In this document: positions 1 through 8,124 of the stretch, piece by piece | Layout: each line of letters starts with the position of its first letter | Position numbering within the stretch: the stretch's first letter is position 1 | Assembly (NCBI GenBank): GCA_963813195.1 | Contig: CAWEYC010000015.1 | Coordinates: 62,001-126,000 of the forward strand | DNA: 64,000 nucleotides | From: Roseiarcus sp963813195 | GTDB lineage: Bacteria; Pseudomonadota; Alphaproteobacteria; Rhizobiales; Beijerinckiaceae | Direction of reading: 5' to 3' | Notes under the pieces: generated by a model | What the model was told of the DNA's origin: nothing | What the model saw: only the letters and a program-made list of their open reading frames with translations | Databases searched by the model: none | Translations under genes and position numbers: made by a program

Positions 1-191
1 CCATATCGAAATCGTGTGTTTCCGAGATAACACAGCTTGTCATAGTTCTATATAACACATTGATTTCCGGACGCTCTCCGCTCGCCATTGGTTACCGAAC
101 CCCAAACACGCCGCTGCGACCGACGAGAATTGGCCCCTTGTTTGCGGCGCAACGGACCATTGATTATCCGTTGTGCCAATGGGGGACTTCC

Positions 192-548
192 GTGGAAGAG
201 CGTCGCAATGCGCATAGAGGCCGCACGTATCTCGGCGGTCGGGTCTCATTCAATAACCGCTGTTCAACTGCCGACTGCCTGGTGCGGAACTTGTCTCCGA
301 ACGGCGCGAAGATCGTTTTCGCGAGTCCCGCGACGATTCCCAGCGAATTCGACCTCACAATCGCTCGGAAGGGCGACAGTCGACGCACCCGCATTGTTTG
401 GCGGGGCGAGTTGGAAGCCGGCGTGATGTTTTTGCCGTCGAACGCCGCGTCAGTCATTCCCATAAGGGCGGCCCGGAGAATCACAAGGCTTGAGGCGGAG
501 CGCGAGACCCTGGCGAGACGCGTCGCTCAGCTCAGCGAGCCGATGTGA
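192..548 (+). CDS. PilZ-domain protein
   Basis: Short 118-residue protein. The N-terminus carries an RRNAHRGR arginine cluster followed about 25 residues later by the VRNLSPNGAKI strand, the usual PilZ layout (RxxxR then a D/NxSxxG motif). PilZ domains bind cyclic di-GMP, although many alphaproteobacterial single-domain copies are degenerate; here the second motif is NLSPNG instead of D-x-S-x-x-G. A GTG start is chosen because the family begins with the basic cluster and upstream sequence in this frame has no conserved look. A C-terminal helix (residues about 95-118) is charged. Its stop overlaps the start of the next small ORF (TGATG), so the two are probably translationally coupled. Confidence 0.75.
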   Translation: MEERRNAHRGRTYLGGRVSFNNRCSTADCLVRNLSPNGAKIVFASPATIPSEFDLTIARKGDSRRTRIVWRGELEAGVMFLPSNAASVIPIRAARRITRLEAERETLARRVAQLSEPM

Positions 549-724
549 TGCGGTGGGTCGTCTCTTTCGCGCTCAACCGCCTTTTCATCCTCGCGGTGCT
601 CGCGCTGGTCATGAGCAATTTTTTCCGAACCAGCTGCGGGATCGGAAGTTCCTACGCCGATCAACTCAATCAGTTGTTCGGGTTCGACCAGTTGATCCGC
701 GCTCTCGATCACGATTCGAACTGA
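548..724 (+). CDS. small membrane-anchored hypothetical protein
   Basis: 58-residue ORF starting at an ATG that overlaps the PilZ stop by one base (TGATG). Residues 5-22 (SFALNRLFILAVLALVMS) form one hydrophobic segment, followed by a polar tail. No family recognised. The overlap with the PilZ gene is the main support for it being real. It could be a membrane partner of the PilZ protein, but that is inference from position only. Confidence 0.45.
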   Translation: MRWVVSFALNRLFILAVLALVMSNFFRTSCGIGSSYADQLNQLFGFDQLIRALDHDSN

Positions 725-780
725 TCGGCGCCCAGCGTTCGGCTAGCGCGCGTTGCTTTCAGGTCGAATCAAGCCTCAGC

Positions 781-816
781 CGTCATTGCGAGCAACGCGA
801 AGCAATCCAGACTTGG
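781..816 (+). repeat. interspersed extragenic repeat, copy 1
   Basis: A short dyad-rich motif (CGTCATTGCGAGC, then GCGAAGCAATCCAGACTTGG) of the type scattered between genes in many alphaproteobacteria. Related copies lie at 11040-11063 (minus) and 34809-34841 (plus), sharing GCGAGC...GAAGC...ATCCAGACT. It sits just before the duplicated end of the IS1111-type element. The rest of 725-1205 holds no gene I can support. Confidence 0.6.
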
Positions 817-840
817 GGTCTGCGGCAGCGGCTTAGTCTT

Positions 841-968
841 GTCTGGACGGCGCCCGCTGATCAAGGGTTATTTTCGGCATTGCGCAGGTCGTGGGTGCGG
901 TCATGTCTGGACGGCGCCCGCTGATCAAGGGTTATTTTCGGCATTGCGCAGGTCGTGGGTGCGGTCAT
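841..968 (+). repeat. 64-bp perfect tandem duplication
   Basis: Two identical 64-bp units, 841-904 and 905-968, head to tail. Each begins GTCTGGACGGCGCCCGC and so contains the 14-bp subterminal inverted repeat (TGGACGGCGCCCGC) of the adjacent IS110/IS1111-type element. The duplication therefore gives that element two copies of its transposase-distal end. Confidence 0.9.
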
Positions 969-1205
969 GTCTTCGGCCTTTTGCGCGGAGAATAGAGTCC
1001 GCCGGCCCTGATGTTGTCCGCTGATCCGTTGCCTCAATCAGAGTAGCGCGCTTAGTGCGCAGACAAAGCCACGGGCTTCGGGATCAATCCGCTTTCCTGC
1101 ACATCACCTCTTGGTCACCCTCGACTTCTCCTGGCGAAGCTCTTGCTTCGTCCAGCGCCGCCTTGGCTTTTCGTCAGCCTTGGCCGCGAACCTGGCCGGC
1201 GCTCC
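922..1205 (-). ncRNA. candidate guide (seek/bridge) RNA region of the IS1111-type element
   Basis: Noncoding about 284 bp between the transposase stop and the element's distal inverted repeat. In IS1111-group elements a guide RNA that specifies target and donor sites is encoded 3' of the transposase; this is established for the family, not shown here. I see GC-rich dyads (such as GCGCGCTTAGTGCGC at about 1046-1060) but did not fold the region. Boundaries of any RNA are unknown. Confidence 0.35.
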
Positions 1206-2246
1206 TTACGCCGGAATCTCCCGATAAGTGGTCTTGCCGCGCAGAATCGCGAAGGCGATGCGCGCCATTTTGTTGGCGAGCGCCACGGCGACGAGCTTGA
1301 AGGGCTTCTTTTCGATCAGCTTCTTGGCCCACATCCGCAGCGGGTCGGTATGGGGATTGCGGTGAAACAGCACGGCATGCGCGCCCACGACGAGCAATTT
1401 GCGCAAATCTCGATTGCCCATCTTCGAGATGCGCCCAAGCCGTTGCTTGCCGCCCGAGGAGTTCTGCTTCGGCGTCAGCCCGAGGAAGGCGGCGAATTCG
1501 CGCGGGCCCGCGAAGCTGGACGCATCCTGAACGCTCGCCGCCATCGCCGAGGCGGTGATGGGTCCGAAGCCGGGAATGCTCATCAGCCGGCGCGCCGTTT
1601 CGTCCTTCTGGGCCATCTTGGCGATAGCGCGATCGAGCCGCGCAATCGCTTCGTCGAGGTTCCGCAATTGCACCACCAGCGGCGCCAGCGCCTCGGATAC
1701 GACAAGCGGTATCGTCTCGTCGCCCGCCTCGATGCGATCAGCCAGTTCGCGGGCGTATCGCGGCCCTTGCGCCGCGATCACGCCGATCTCGGTCAAATGG
1801 CCTCGCAGCCCATTGATCAGCTGCGTTCGCTGGGAAACCAACATCTCGCGCGCCTTGTGACGCATCATTATGGCTTGGTTCTCCAACGAGCGCACGCCGA
1901 CAAATCGCATCGAAGGCCGTGTCACCGCCTCGCAAATCGCCGTCGCATCCGCCGCGTCGTTCTTCTGTCGGCGCACATAGGGCTTCACGTAAGCCGGAGG
2001 CATCATTCGGGCATCATGCCCAAGCTTGATCAGCTCGCGCGCCCAGTGATGCGCCGACCCGCAGGCCTCGAGCCCCACCAGGCAGGGCGGCAGCGAAGCG
2101 AAAAACTCCAGCAGCTTGTTGCGCCTGATCGCCTTGGCCACGACAACGCGCCCTGAAGCATCAATGCAGTGAACCTGAAAAACGTGCTTGGCCAGATCGA
2201 GGCCAACGGTCGTGACAGACGAGAAATCGGTGATAGACTTTGCCAT
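1206..2246 (-). CDS. IS110-family transposase
   Basis: 346 residues. The N-terminal RuvC-like DEDD domain shows VGLDLAKH (Asp about 17), LEACGSAHHW (Glu about 59) and KNDAADA (Asp about 97 and 100). The C-terminal Tnp_IS116/IS110/IS902 domain shows IPGFGPITA and the serine-containing PKQNSSGGKQRLGRISK motif carrying the likely nucleophilic serine. It catalyses site-specific, RNA-guided recombination of its element. The gene looks intact, with family-typical length. It is antisense to a long ORF on the plus strand, which I regard as a shadow. Confidence 0.93.
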   Translation of the reverse strand: MAKSITDFSSVTTVGLDLAKHVFQVHCIDASGRVVVAKAIRRNKLLEFFASLPPCLVGLEACGSAHHWARELIKLGHDARMMPPAYVKPYVRRQKNDAADATAICEAVTRPSMRFVGVRSLENQAIMMRHKAREMLVSQRTQLINGLRGHLTEIGVIAAQGPRYARELADRIEAGDETIPLVVSEALAPLVVQLRNLDEAIARLDRAIAKMAQKDETARRLMSIPGFGPITASAMAASVQDASSFAGPREFAAFLGLTPKQNSSGGKQRLGRISKMGNRDLRKLLVVGAHAVLFHRNPHTDPLRMWAKKLIEKKPFKLVAVALANKMARIAFAILRGKTTYREIPA

Positions 2247-2380
2247 GGACGGTGCCCCTTTCAGATGTGTTGCTCAACGACAACCATCTTGGCACAGCTC
2301 TCAATCGAGCCAGATGCCGGTGCGGGCGCCGTCCACACCATCAGATAGGGGTCGGGGAGGCTTTTGCCTCCCCGCCCTCC

Positions 2381-2414
2381 GAACCGTACGGGCGGTTTTC
2401 CCGCATACGGCTCT
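2381..2414 (-). ncRNA. group II intron domain V
   Basis: On the minus strand the 34-nt hairpin starts GAGCCGTATGCGG, has a GAAA loop, and closes with CCGCCCGTACGGTTC, the near-invariant catalytic domain V pattern. A GC-rich domain VI hairpin (GGGGAGG / CCTCCCC around an AAAAG loop) follows and ends at CCCCTAT (2345). Confidence 0.9.
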
Positions 2415-2430
2415 CCAGTTGGTGGTTTCC

Positions 2431-3178
2431 TCATCGGGACTGTCTCGCTTTGCGCCAGGCTGTGTCCAGGGTGAACAGCCCAGCGGTCGCGAAGAACGCG
2501 TTTGGCCAGCGTATCCGGTCATTTCGGCAGTTGCCGCAACCCGGTCGTTTCTCTTGCTTGCGCAGCATCGCGCGCAACCGCCGACGCACGAAGGCGTCGA
2601 TGTCCGCGAGACCGCAGGTCGCGTGCTTGAAATAGCCGAACCACCCCTTGAGCATGGGATTGAGGGCCGCGATCGTGCGGGCAAGGCTTTGTCCGCTCGT
2701 CCGCTTGGTCTTGGCCCTGATCCCGTCCCGGAGGCGTACGAGACTTTTCCTGCGCACGAGCCGGCGCCCGGCCTCGAAGCGGTAGCCGAGGAATTCGAAC
2801 CCCTGCCCTGCGATCCGGCAATCCCCGACGTGGGTTTTATCCGGATGCAGGGTCAGGCCGTTCTCGTTCACGAAGGCCTGGATCAACGCAAGAGCTTCCT
2901 GCGCTTGCTCCATGCTGGCGCACAAAACGACGAAGTCGTCGGCGTATCGAACCATCGACAGGCCGTGGCAGGCCATCAGTTCGTCAAGCGGGTGCAGATA
3001 GAGATTCGCCAGCAGCGGGCTGATGACCGCGCCTTGTGGCGTTCCTCCCGCGGGGGTCCATCTCTGGCATTCCGCTATGATTTCCTGACTGAGCCAGCCG
3101 CGCACGAGATCGAGAACGCGGCCATCGCTGATCCGCGCCCTCAGTCGTTCCATCAGCCGGTCGTGCGGGATCGTATCG
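2431..3178 (-). pseudogene. group II intron reverse transcriptase/maturase, C-terminal fragment (3 of 3)
   Basis: Begins in frame at FDTIPHDRLMERL, immediately after the catalytic D-x-D region of the RT fingers/palm, and continues through QGAVISPLLANLYLH, the YADD active site (VRYADDFVVLC) and the X/maturase domain (LNPMLKGWFGYFKH). Ends WPNAFFATAGLFTLDTAW. The upstream part lies at 5938-6121 and 10216-10611. The apparent MVASF start reported by simple ORF calling is a chimera with element sequence and not a real start. Confidence 0.88.
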
Positions 3179-3227
3179 AAGGAAGCAACCACAGACTACC
3201 CATCGCCATGATGTTCCGGATTCGGCA

Positions 3228-3701
3228 ACTGTCACCCGCGAACGCCACGTCTTCGAAGGCCAATCGCTAGCAGTTATCAGCGGTGTTCGGCTGTGCGGCA
3301 TCCTCCTCTTTCTCGTTGTTTTGCCGGACGGCAGCCGAACGCTCATTCCGGCTGAGTGGACCGATTGGAGCCCAGAGGAAGCCGGGCGTGCGCCGATGGA
3401 GGCCGCCGAGGATGGCCACCGCGATCTGGGCCGACTCGGCGATTTGCTTCACCTGCGCGAGGTCATCGACGCTCTGAGCGGCCGACTCGTCGAGTTGGCG
3501 CAGCGAAAGGAGAGCGGTCATGCAATTGAAACTGGCCTTCCTCGACCCACCAGATCTTCACCCGAACCCATCCCCAACCCCGCCGTTGGCGACGGCTTGG
3601 AACCAGCTCGACGAAGCCTCGCGCGTCGCCGCGCTCGAAATCCTCGCACGTCTCATCGCCAGCATGCTCAGGGCCAAGTCGACGAGGGAGGGAAGCGATG
3701 A
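3228..3701 (+). CDS. accessory ORF of element 1 (DUF5372-like), start unclear
   Basis: Open frame reading TVTRERHVFEGQSLAVISG, then VVLPDGSRTLIPAEWTDW, then DLLHLREVIDAL. The LPxxWTDW core resembles the DUF5372-like proteins seen next to large serine recombinases; the counterpart in element 2 has REWTDWASPGG. No ATG/GTG lies in frame upstream inside the element. An ATGATG at 3208 is in another frame, so a 1-base shift near the N-terminus may have broken it. The C-terminal part overlaps the next ORF. Function unknown. Confidence 0.45.
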   Translation, partial: TVTRERHVFEGQSLAVISGVRLCGILLFLVVLPDGSRTLIPAEWTDWSPEEAGRAPMEAAEDGHRDLGRLGDLLHLREVIDALSGRLVELAQRKESGHAIETGLPRPTRSSPEPIPNPAVGDGLEPARRSLARRRARNPRTSHRQHAQGQVDEGGKR

Positions 3702-3705
3702 ATGA
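3520..3705 (+). CDS. small accessory protein of serine-recombinase element 1
   Basis: 61 residues. Proline-rich N-terminal half, then a helical stretch WNQLDEASRVAALEILARL ending in a basic tail. Its stop overlaps the recombinase start by 8 bases, so the two are almost certainly co-translated. Small proteins with this WxxLxxxxRxxxxxxLARL pattern commonly precede recombinases or ISs of this type (recalled family pattern). Possible role: cofactor of recombination. No enzymatic motif visible. Confidence 0.7.
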   Translation: MQLKLAFLDPPDLHPNPSPTPPLATAWNQLDEASRVAALEILARLIASMLRAKSTREGSDE

Positions 3706-5908
3706 GCGCGCCAAGATCACGGCCAGCCATCTCGCGCGTCAGGCGATCGTCTACCTGCGCCAGTCCAGCGCCGCCCAGGTCGAGAACAATCGCGAGTTGA
3801 CCGAGCGACAATATGCGCTTGCCGCCAAGGCCCGCGAACTCGGCTGGCCCGCCGATCGCATTATCATCATCGATGAGGACCTCGGTCTGTCCGGCTCCGG
3901 ATTTGTAGCGCGATCTGGCTTCGCCCGCCTCACCGCCGAAGTCGCGCTCGCCCACATCGGCCTTGTGCTCGGGCTCGAGGTCTCGCGCCTGGCGCGCAAC
4001 AACGCCGATTGGCATCGTCTCATCGAGCTGGGCGGACTTACCGATACGCTCATCGGCGACGCCGACGGCATCTATCATCCCGCCCTTTTCAACGACCGTC
4101 TCCTGCTCGGGCTCAAGGGCGCCATGAGCGAGGCCGAACTGCACGTGCTGCGGGCCCGCCTTAACGGCGGCATCCGCAACAAGGCGGCGCGGGGTGAACT
4201 GCGTCGAGGATTGCCGGTCGGCTTCGTCTGGGGCGAGGCCGATGGCGAGGTCCGCTTCCACCCCGACGAGGCTGTCGTCGCCGCCATCCGCAATGTCTTT
4301 GCGCGCTTCGCTGAGACCGGCTCGGCGCGCCGCGTTTGGCTGTGGTTCCGTTCGGAAGGACTCACATTCCCTCTGCAGATGCACCAGCGCGCGGAAATCC
4401 GCTGGGTCGAGGCCAGCTACACCGCCATCCACCACGTTCTTACAAATCCCGTCTATGCTGGCGCTTACGCATATGGCAAATCACGACGGGAGACGATGCT
4501 CAATGCTTCGGGCGCCCGAAAGAAGCGCATCCGAAAACTGCCTCGCTCCGAGTGGCCGGTGCTCATCCCGGACCACCATCCGGGGTTCATCGACTGGAGG
4601 ACCTATGAGGCCAACCAGGATCGCATCGCCAAGAATACCCGTCCCGGGCCGCACAAAGTGGGCGGCGCCGTGAGGGAAGGCGGCGCACTGTTGCAGGGCT
4701 TAGCCACCTGCGGGCATTGCGGACGTCGCTTGCACGCGCACTATCGCGGACGCAGTTCCGCGCCGGGCTATCATTGTCCCGGCAAGATCCTGGTCGAGGG
4801 CCGAGGCGTCTATTGCCTCAACGTCGGCGGCATCCAGATTGACGAAGCCGTCGCATGCGCCTTCATCGCCGCCCTCGCGCCAGCAAGGCTCGCCGCCACG
4901 GTCGCCGCCGCGGAGCGGCTCGAAGCCGATCACGAGACCTCGCTCAGGCAATGGCGTCTCGGCGTCGAGCGGGCAAGCTACGAAGCGAACCGCGCCGAGC
5001 GCCGCTACCTTGCCGTCGATCCCGACAACCGCTTGGTCGCTCGCGGCCTCGAGCGCGAGTGGGAGGAGCGCTTGAGCGCGCTCGAAGTCGCCAAGGCCGA
5101 GCTTTCACGCCGTCAAGAGAGGCGTCCACGCGCGCTCTCTCTGGATGAGCGCAACCGTCTGCTGACGCTAGGGCCTGATCTGGCCGCGGTTTGGCATGCC
5201 GCAACCACGACGCCACGCGACAGGAAGGAGCTGCTGCGGGCCCTGCTCGAGGAAGTCATTGTCAAAGTCGAGCGCGACAAGGCCGCCGCGCGCCTCACGC
5301 TGCGCTGGAAGGGCGGCGCCTTCAATGAGATCGATCTGGCCTTGCCGCACTCGCGGCCGGCCACGATTCGCACCGACGAGGATACGATCGCGCTCGTGCG
5401 CCGGCTTGCGGCACTCTATCCCGATGCGGTGATCGCCGGCATCCTCAATCGGCAGGGCCGCACCACGGCATTTGGCCATCGCTTCGAGGCAAACCGCGTT
5501 GGAAATCTGCGTCGCCACTGGAATATCCCATGCTTCGAGCCAAGCGCCACGGCCGCTGAAGGCGAGCCGCTGACGATCAAGAAGGCCGCCGATGCGCTCG
5601 CCGTCGCCCCATCGACCCTCCATCGCTTACTCAACGCCGGCATCATCCCGGGCGAGCAGCCGACGCCCGGCGCTCCCTGGCGCATCCGATTGACCAAGGA
5701 CGTCATGGCCCGGTTCAACGCTGACGCCGGCGAGGGCTTCTTGCCTATGCGCGAGGCGATGAAGGCGCTCGGTGTCTCGCGCCAAACCGTGTGGCAGCGT
5801 GTCAAGCGCGGCGAGCTCGACGCCGTCCATGTCATGCGCGGCAAGCAAAAGGGACTCCGAATCAAAGTCATAGACCAACAATCCGACCTCTTCGATCGAA
5901 CCGCATGA
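3698..5908 (+). CDS. large serine recombinase of element 1
   Basis: 736 residues. The N-terminal resolvase domain begins YLRQSSAAQ with Ser23 as expected nucleophile, followed by GLSGSGF and EVSRLARNNADW. The recombinase domain (about 170-330) contains NPVYAGAYAYG. A zinc ribbon (CGHCGRRL, then HCPGK and YCLNVGG) lies about 345-390, then a coiled coil (about 400-490) and C-terminal helix-turn-helix-like segments (LTIKKAADALAVAPSTLHRLL; LPMREAMKALGVSRQTVWQRV) ending QQSDLFD. It resembles the y4bA-type recombinases of rhizobial plasmids (from memory). Presumably integrates and excises 3181-5937 through the AA core. Confidence 0.9.
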   Translation: MNERAKITASHLARQAIVYLRQSSAAQVENNRELTERQYALAAKARELGWPADRIIIIDEDLGLSGSGFVARSGFARLTAEVALAHIGLVLGLEVSRLARNNADWHRLIELGGLTDTLIGDADGIYHPALFNDRLLLGLKGAMSEAELHVLRARLNGGIRNKAARGELRRGLPVGFVWGEADGEVRFHPDEAVVAAIRNVFARFAETGSARRVWLWFRSEGLTFPLQMHQRAEIRWVEASYTAIHHVLTNPVYAGAYAYGKSRRETMLNASGARKKRIRKLPRSEWPVLIPDHHPGFIDWRTYEANQDRIAKNTRPGPHKVGGAVREGGALLQGLATCGHCGRRLHAHYRGRSSAPGYHCPGKILVEGRGVYCLNVGGIQIDEAVACAFIAALAPARLAATVAAAERLEADHETSLRQWRLGVERASYEANRAERRYLAVDPDNRLVARGLEREWEERLSALEVAKAELSRRQERRPRALSLDERNRLLTLGPDLAAVWHAATTTPRDRKELLRALLEEVIVKVERDKAAARLTLRWKGGAFNEIDLALPHSRPATIRTDEDTIALVRRLAALYPDAVIAGILNRQGRTTAFGHRFEANRVGNLRRHWNIPCFEPSATAAEGEPLTIKKAADALAVAPSTLHRLLNAGIIPGEQPTPGAPWRIRLTKDVMARFNADAGEGFLPMREAMKALGVSRQTVWQRVKRGELDAVHVMRGKQKGLRIKVIDQQSDLFDRTA

Positions 5909-5937
5909 ACCGGGGGGCATTACGATGCGGTGTACAA

Positions 5938-6121
5938 GTAGCTCTTCAGATCGGCGTCCACCACGTAGCAGTGGCCCGACTTGACGAGGCCGTCGACGAC
6001 CCGCAAGGCATCCTTGCAGCCGCGTCCTGGCCGGAAGCCGAAGCTCGCCGGGTGGAACTGCGCCTCCAGGATCGGCTCCATCACGAATTTGAGCGCCGTC
6101 TGGGCGATGCGGTCCTTGACC
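5938..6121 (-). pseudogene. group II intron reverse transcriptase, middle fragment (2 of 3)
   Basis: 184 bp encoding VKDRIAQTALKFVMEPILEAQF, FGFRPGRGCKDAL and YVVDADLKSY on the minus strand, i.e. RT blocks 1 to 3. It is cut at its N-terminal end by element 2 (GT core at 6122-6123) and at its C-terminal end by element 1 (AA core at 5936-5937). With both cores restored once, the three fragments sum to 1332 bp = 444 codons. Confidence 0.88.
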
Positions 6122-6245
6122 GTGGGCACACCACCAGCGAACTGCACTTTTGTCCAATCGACCTTTGGGATCGGCTGAAGTCGTCCACCCGTTTCATCCG
6201 CTGCGTGGGCGCCGGTTTGTCGTCCTGAAGGTCCGGCATGTCTCA

Positions 6246-7418
6246 TACGGTTTCCGGCTGATTGACTCGACGGGTTGTGGATTCCCGTCGGGGATTTCTG
6301 CTGATAGATAGAACGGCCATGAATCGCGGGAGGCGGGCATGGCCTACGTTGCCGGTCATCTGAGCGTTGCGGCGTTGGAGGAGCGGTACGAGGCGTGCGA
6401 GGACGTGACGTCTTCGCGGCATTTTCAGGCGATCTGGCTATTGGCGAAGGGGCATTCGACCGGCGAGGTGGCGGCGATGACCTCGTTTGGGCGGCGTTGG
6501 ATCGAACAACTGGTGGAGCGTTACAACGCGCTTGGGCCTGCGGCGATGGGCGATCTGCGTCGCGGCAACGGCGCGTCGGCGAAGGTTCTGAGGCCCGAAC
6601 TGTTGGAGCGCCTGCGCGCACGTTTGGCGGATCCGCCGCCCGACGGCGGAGTTTGGACGAGCGGCAAGGTCGCGCGCTGGATGGCGGGCGAACTGGGGCT
6701 AGCCTCGCTCGCGCCGCAACGCGGCTGGGAGGCGTTGCGGGCGATCGGCTGGTCGATCCAGAAGCCGCGGCCGCGCAACCCGAAAGCGGCGACGCCCGAG
6801 GAGCAAGAGGCGTTCAAAAAAAACTCGCCGAAGTCGTCGCCGAGGAAGCGGCGCTCCATCCCGACACGCCGATCGAGGCCTTTGCGACCGACGAACACCG
6901 GCTCGGCCTGAAGCCGGTGACCCGCCAGGTCTGGGCGCCGATCGGCGTGCGGCCGACCGCGCACGGCCATCATCGCTTCGAATGGCTGTACGTGACGGCG
7001 TTCGTCTCTCCGGCCACGGGCGAAAGTTTCTGGTACGTCTCGAACGGCGTGTCCAAGCCGTTCTTCGAGGCGCTGCTGCAGCTGTTCGCCGAGGAAGCCG
7101 GCGCCGGGCGCGAGCGGCGCATCGTGCTGATGCTCGACAACGCCGGCTGGCACGGCGAAGCCGGCCTCGTCGTCCCGGACGGCGTTCGCCTCGTCTTTCA
7201 GCCCGCCTACACCCCGGAGGTGCAGCCAGCCGAAACGCTCTGGTCGCTGGTCGACGAACCCGTCGTCAACAAGCACATCCCCACCATCGAGGCCCTTGAC
7301 GAAATCATCTCCACGCGATGCGCCGCTCTCGCCAGCGAACGCGAAAAGATCAAGAGCCAGGCCGGATTCCATTGGTGGCCGAAAATCGCCAACCCGAGGT
7401 GATCACCCGGAAACCGTA
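6246..7418 (+). mobile_element. IS630-family insertion sequence inside element 2
   Basis: 1173 bp with terminal inverted repeats TACGGTTTCCGG...GTATC type: left TACGGTTTCCGGCTGATT at 6246, right complement TACGGTTTCCGGGTGAT ending at 7418. Each end carries the TA expected of this family, and outside the TA there is a TCA on both sides (6243-6245, 7419-7421). Excision between the TCAs restores the host gene frame, whereas keeping the TA does not. Confidence 0.82.
6339..7402 (+). CDS. IS630-family transposase, made by -1 frameshifting
   Basis: The upstream frame (6339 to about 6820) encodes the helix-turn-helix part (VAAMTSFGRRWIEQLVERYN). The downstream frame encodes the DDE_3 catalytic domain with FATDEHRLGL, LMLDNAGWH and QPAETLWSL (D, D, E). 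The switch occurs at a run of eight A (6816-6823) after TTC, a classic slippery site for programmed -1 frameshifting in this family. About 354 residues if fused. Probably intact and active-looking. Confidence 0.85.
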
Positions 7419-7658
7419 TCAGGGGTCGAGACGCTGAGCCTGCGTCACGCCGACCTCGGCTCGTTTGCAATGCCGCGTGAATGGACCGACTGGGCGTCTC
7501 CCGGCGGCCGGGTTTGTGGCGGGGGCGTCCCCTTGCTCGTCGACGCCTTTGGCCTAGTCGCGCTCGCTGAACTCATCGCATCTCTCAGCAAGGACCATTC
7601 CGAGGTTGACCGATGAATCCGAGTTTGATTCATTCGGACAGACGTGTGATTCGGTCCG

Positions 7659-8006
7659 ATGACAATCAAGGATCTTTCCTCCTCAGCGCTGCGCAAACGT
7701 CGCAGCCGCATCGTGCGCGACTTGCCGCCGGTCGGGCACGTTCTGCGCGGCACTTTGGTCGAGACATACAAGCGCTGCGGCCGGTCGAACTGCCACTGCG
7801 TCGACGGACCCGGACATGGGCCCAAGCGATATCTGTCGATCAGTCAGCCTGGGACGGGCTGCCGACAGCGCAGAGATTATGTGCGGAGCGACCGCTACGA
7901 ACAGGTCGCCCATTTGATAGCCAACTTCCGCGCGCTGCGCGCTGCGCTCGACGAGATTTGCGCCATCAACACGGAGCTACTGCGACGACGCGAGGAGCTT
8001 GGATAA
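7659..8006 (+). CDS. DUF6788-like protein of element 2
   Basis: 115 residues with GTLVETYKRCGRSNCHCVDG, GPGHGPKRYLSIS and a C-terminal helix ending LDEICAINTELLRR. The C-G-x-x-x-C-x-C cluster next to GPGHGP is the hallmark of the DUF6788 family, small proteins found beside transposases and recombinases; the cysteines could bind a metal. It occupies the place held by the 61-residue ORF in element 1. Role unknown. Confidence 0.75.
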   Translation: MTIKDLSSSALRKRRSRIVRDLPPVGHVLRGTLVETYKRCGRSNCHCVDGPGHGPKRYLSISQPGTGCRQRRDYVRSDRYEQVAHLIANFRALRAALDEICAINTELLRRREELG

Positions 8007-8124
8007 ATCGCCATGGACCCGGCGCTCGTCGCTTTCGACTTTGCCAAGGCGGGCGCCATCGTTGCCGACATGGTTGTGTCCTATCTCGCCGCCGGCGCCC
8101 CGCCGCTCGATCCGGAGGGGTCCG

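Larger units (their letters stand above)
905..2338 (-). mobile_element. IS110-family (IS1111-type) insertion sequence
   Basis: About 1.43 kb. One transposase gene flanked by a 14-bp inverted repeat: TGGACGGCGCCCGC at 908-921 (and again at 844-857 in the tandem copy) and its complement at 2322-2335. Subterminal inverted repeats and absence of an obvious target duplication are typical of the IS1111 group. The long untranslated stretch downstream of the transposase (about 922-1205) is where that group encodes its guide RNA. Exact tips are uncertain because the end is duplicated and the other end abuts a group II intron. Confidence 0.75.
3181..5937 (+). mobile_element. serine-recombinase mobile element 1 (2757 bp), inserted in the intron RT gene
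   Basis: Bounded by the dinucleotide AA: the left copy is 3179-3180 (RT sequence GGATCGTATCG, then AA) and the right copy 5936-5937 (AA, then GTAGCTCTTCAGATCGGCG). Joining the flanks through one AA rebuilds codons for VDADLKSYFDTIPHD, exactly the RT catalytic motif, in frame. A 2-bp core without further target duplication is the signature of large serine recombinases. Cargo is an accessory ORF, a 61-residue ORF and the recombinase, all on the plus strand, opposite to the RT. Confidence 0.85.
6150..7616 (+). pseudogene. DUF5372-like accessory gene of element 2, split by IS630
   Basis: The left part (6150-6245) reads VVHPFHPLRGRRFVVLKVRHVS. The right part (7422-7616) reads GVETLSLRHADLGSFAM then PREWTDWASPGG. 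Joining them through a single TCA gives an uninterrupted frame of about 96 residues with the HPFHPL(x)GR...F and PREWTDW pattern of DUF5372. The TTG at 6150 is only a candidate start. The IS630 at 6246-7418 has inactivated it. Function unknown; its recurrence beside both recombinases suggests a role in the element. Confidence 0.7.

Noticed and set aside
2431..3192. A complete small RT gene starting at Met 3192
   Set aside because: The first residues (MVAS) are a chimera of element 1 sequence with RT; the true N-terminal parts lie at 5938-6121 and 10216-10611.
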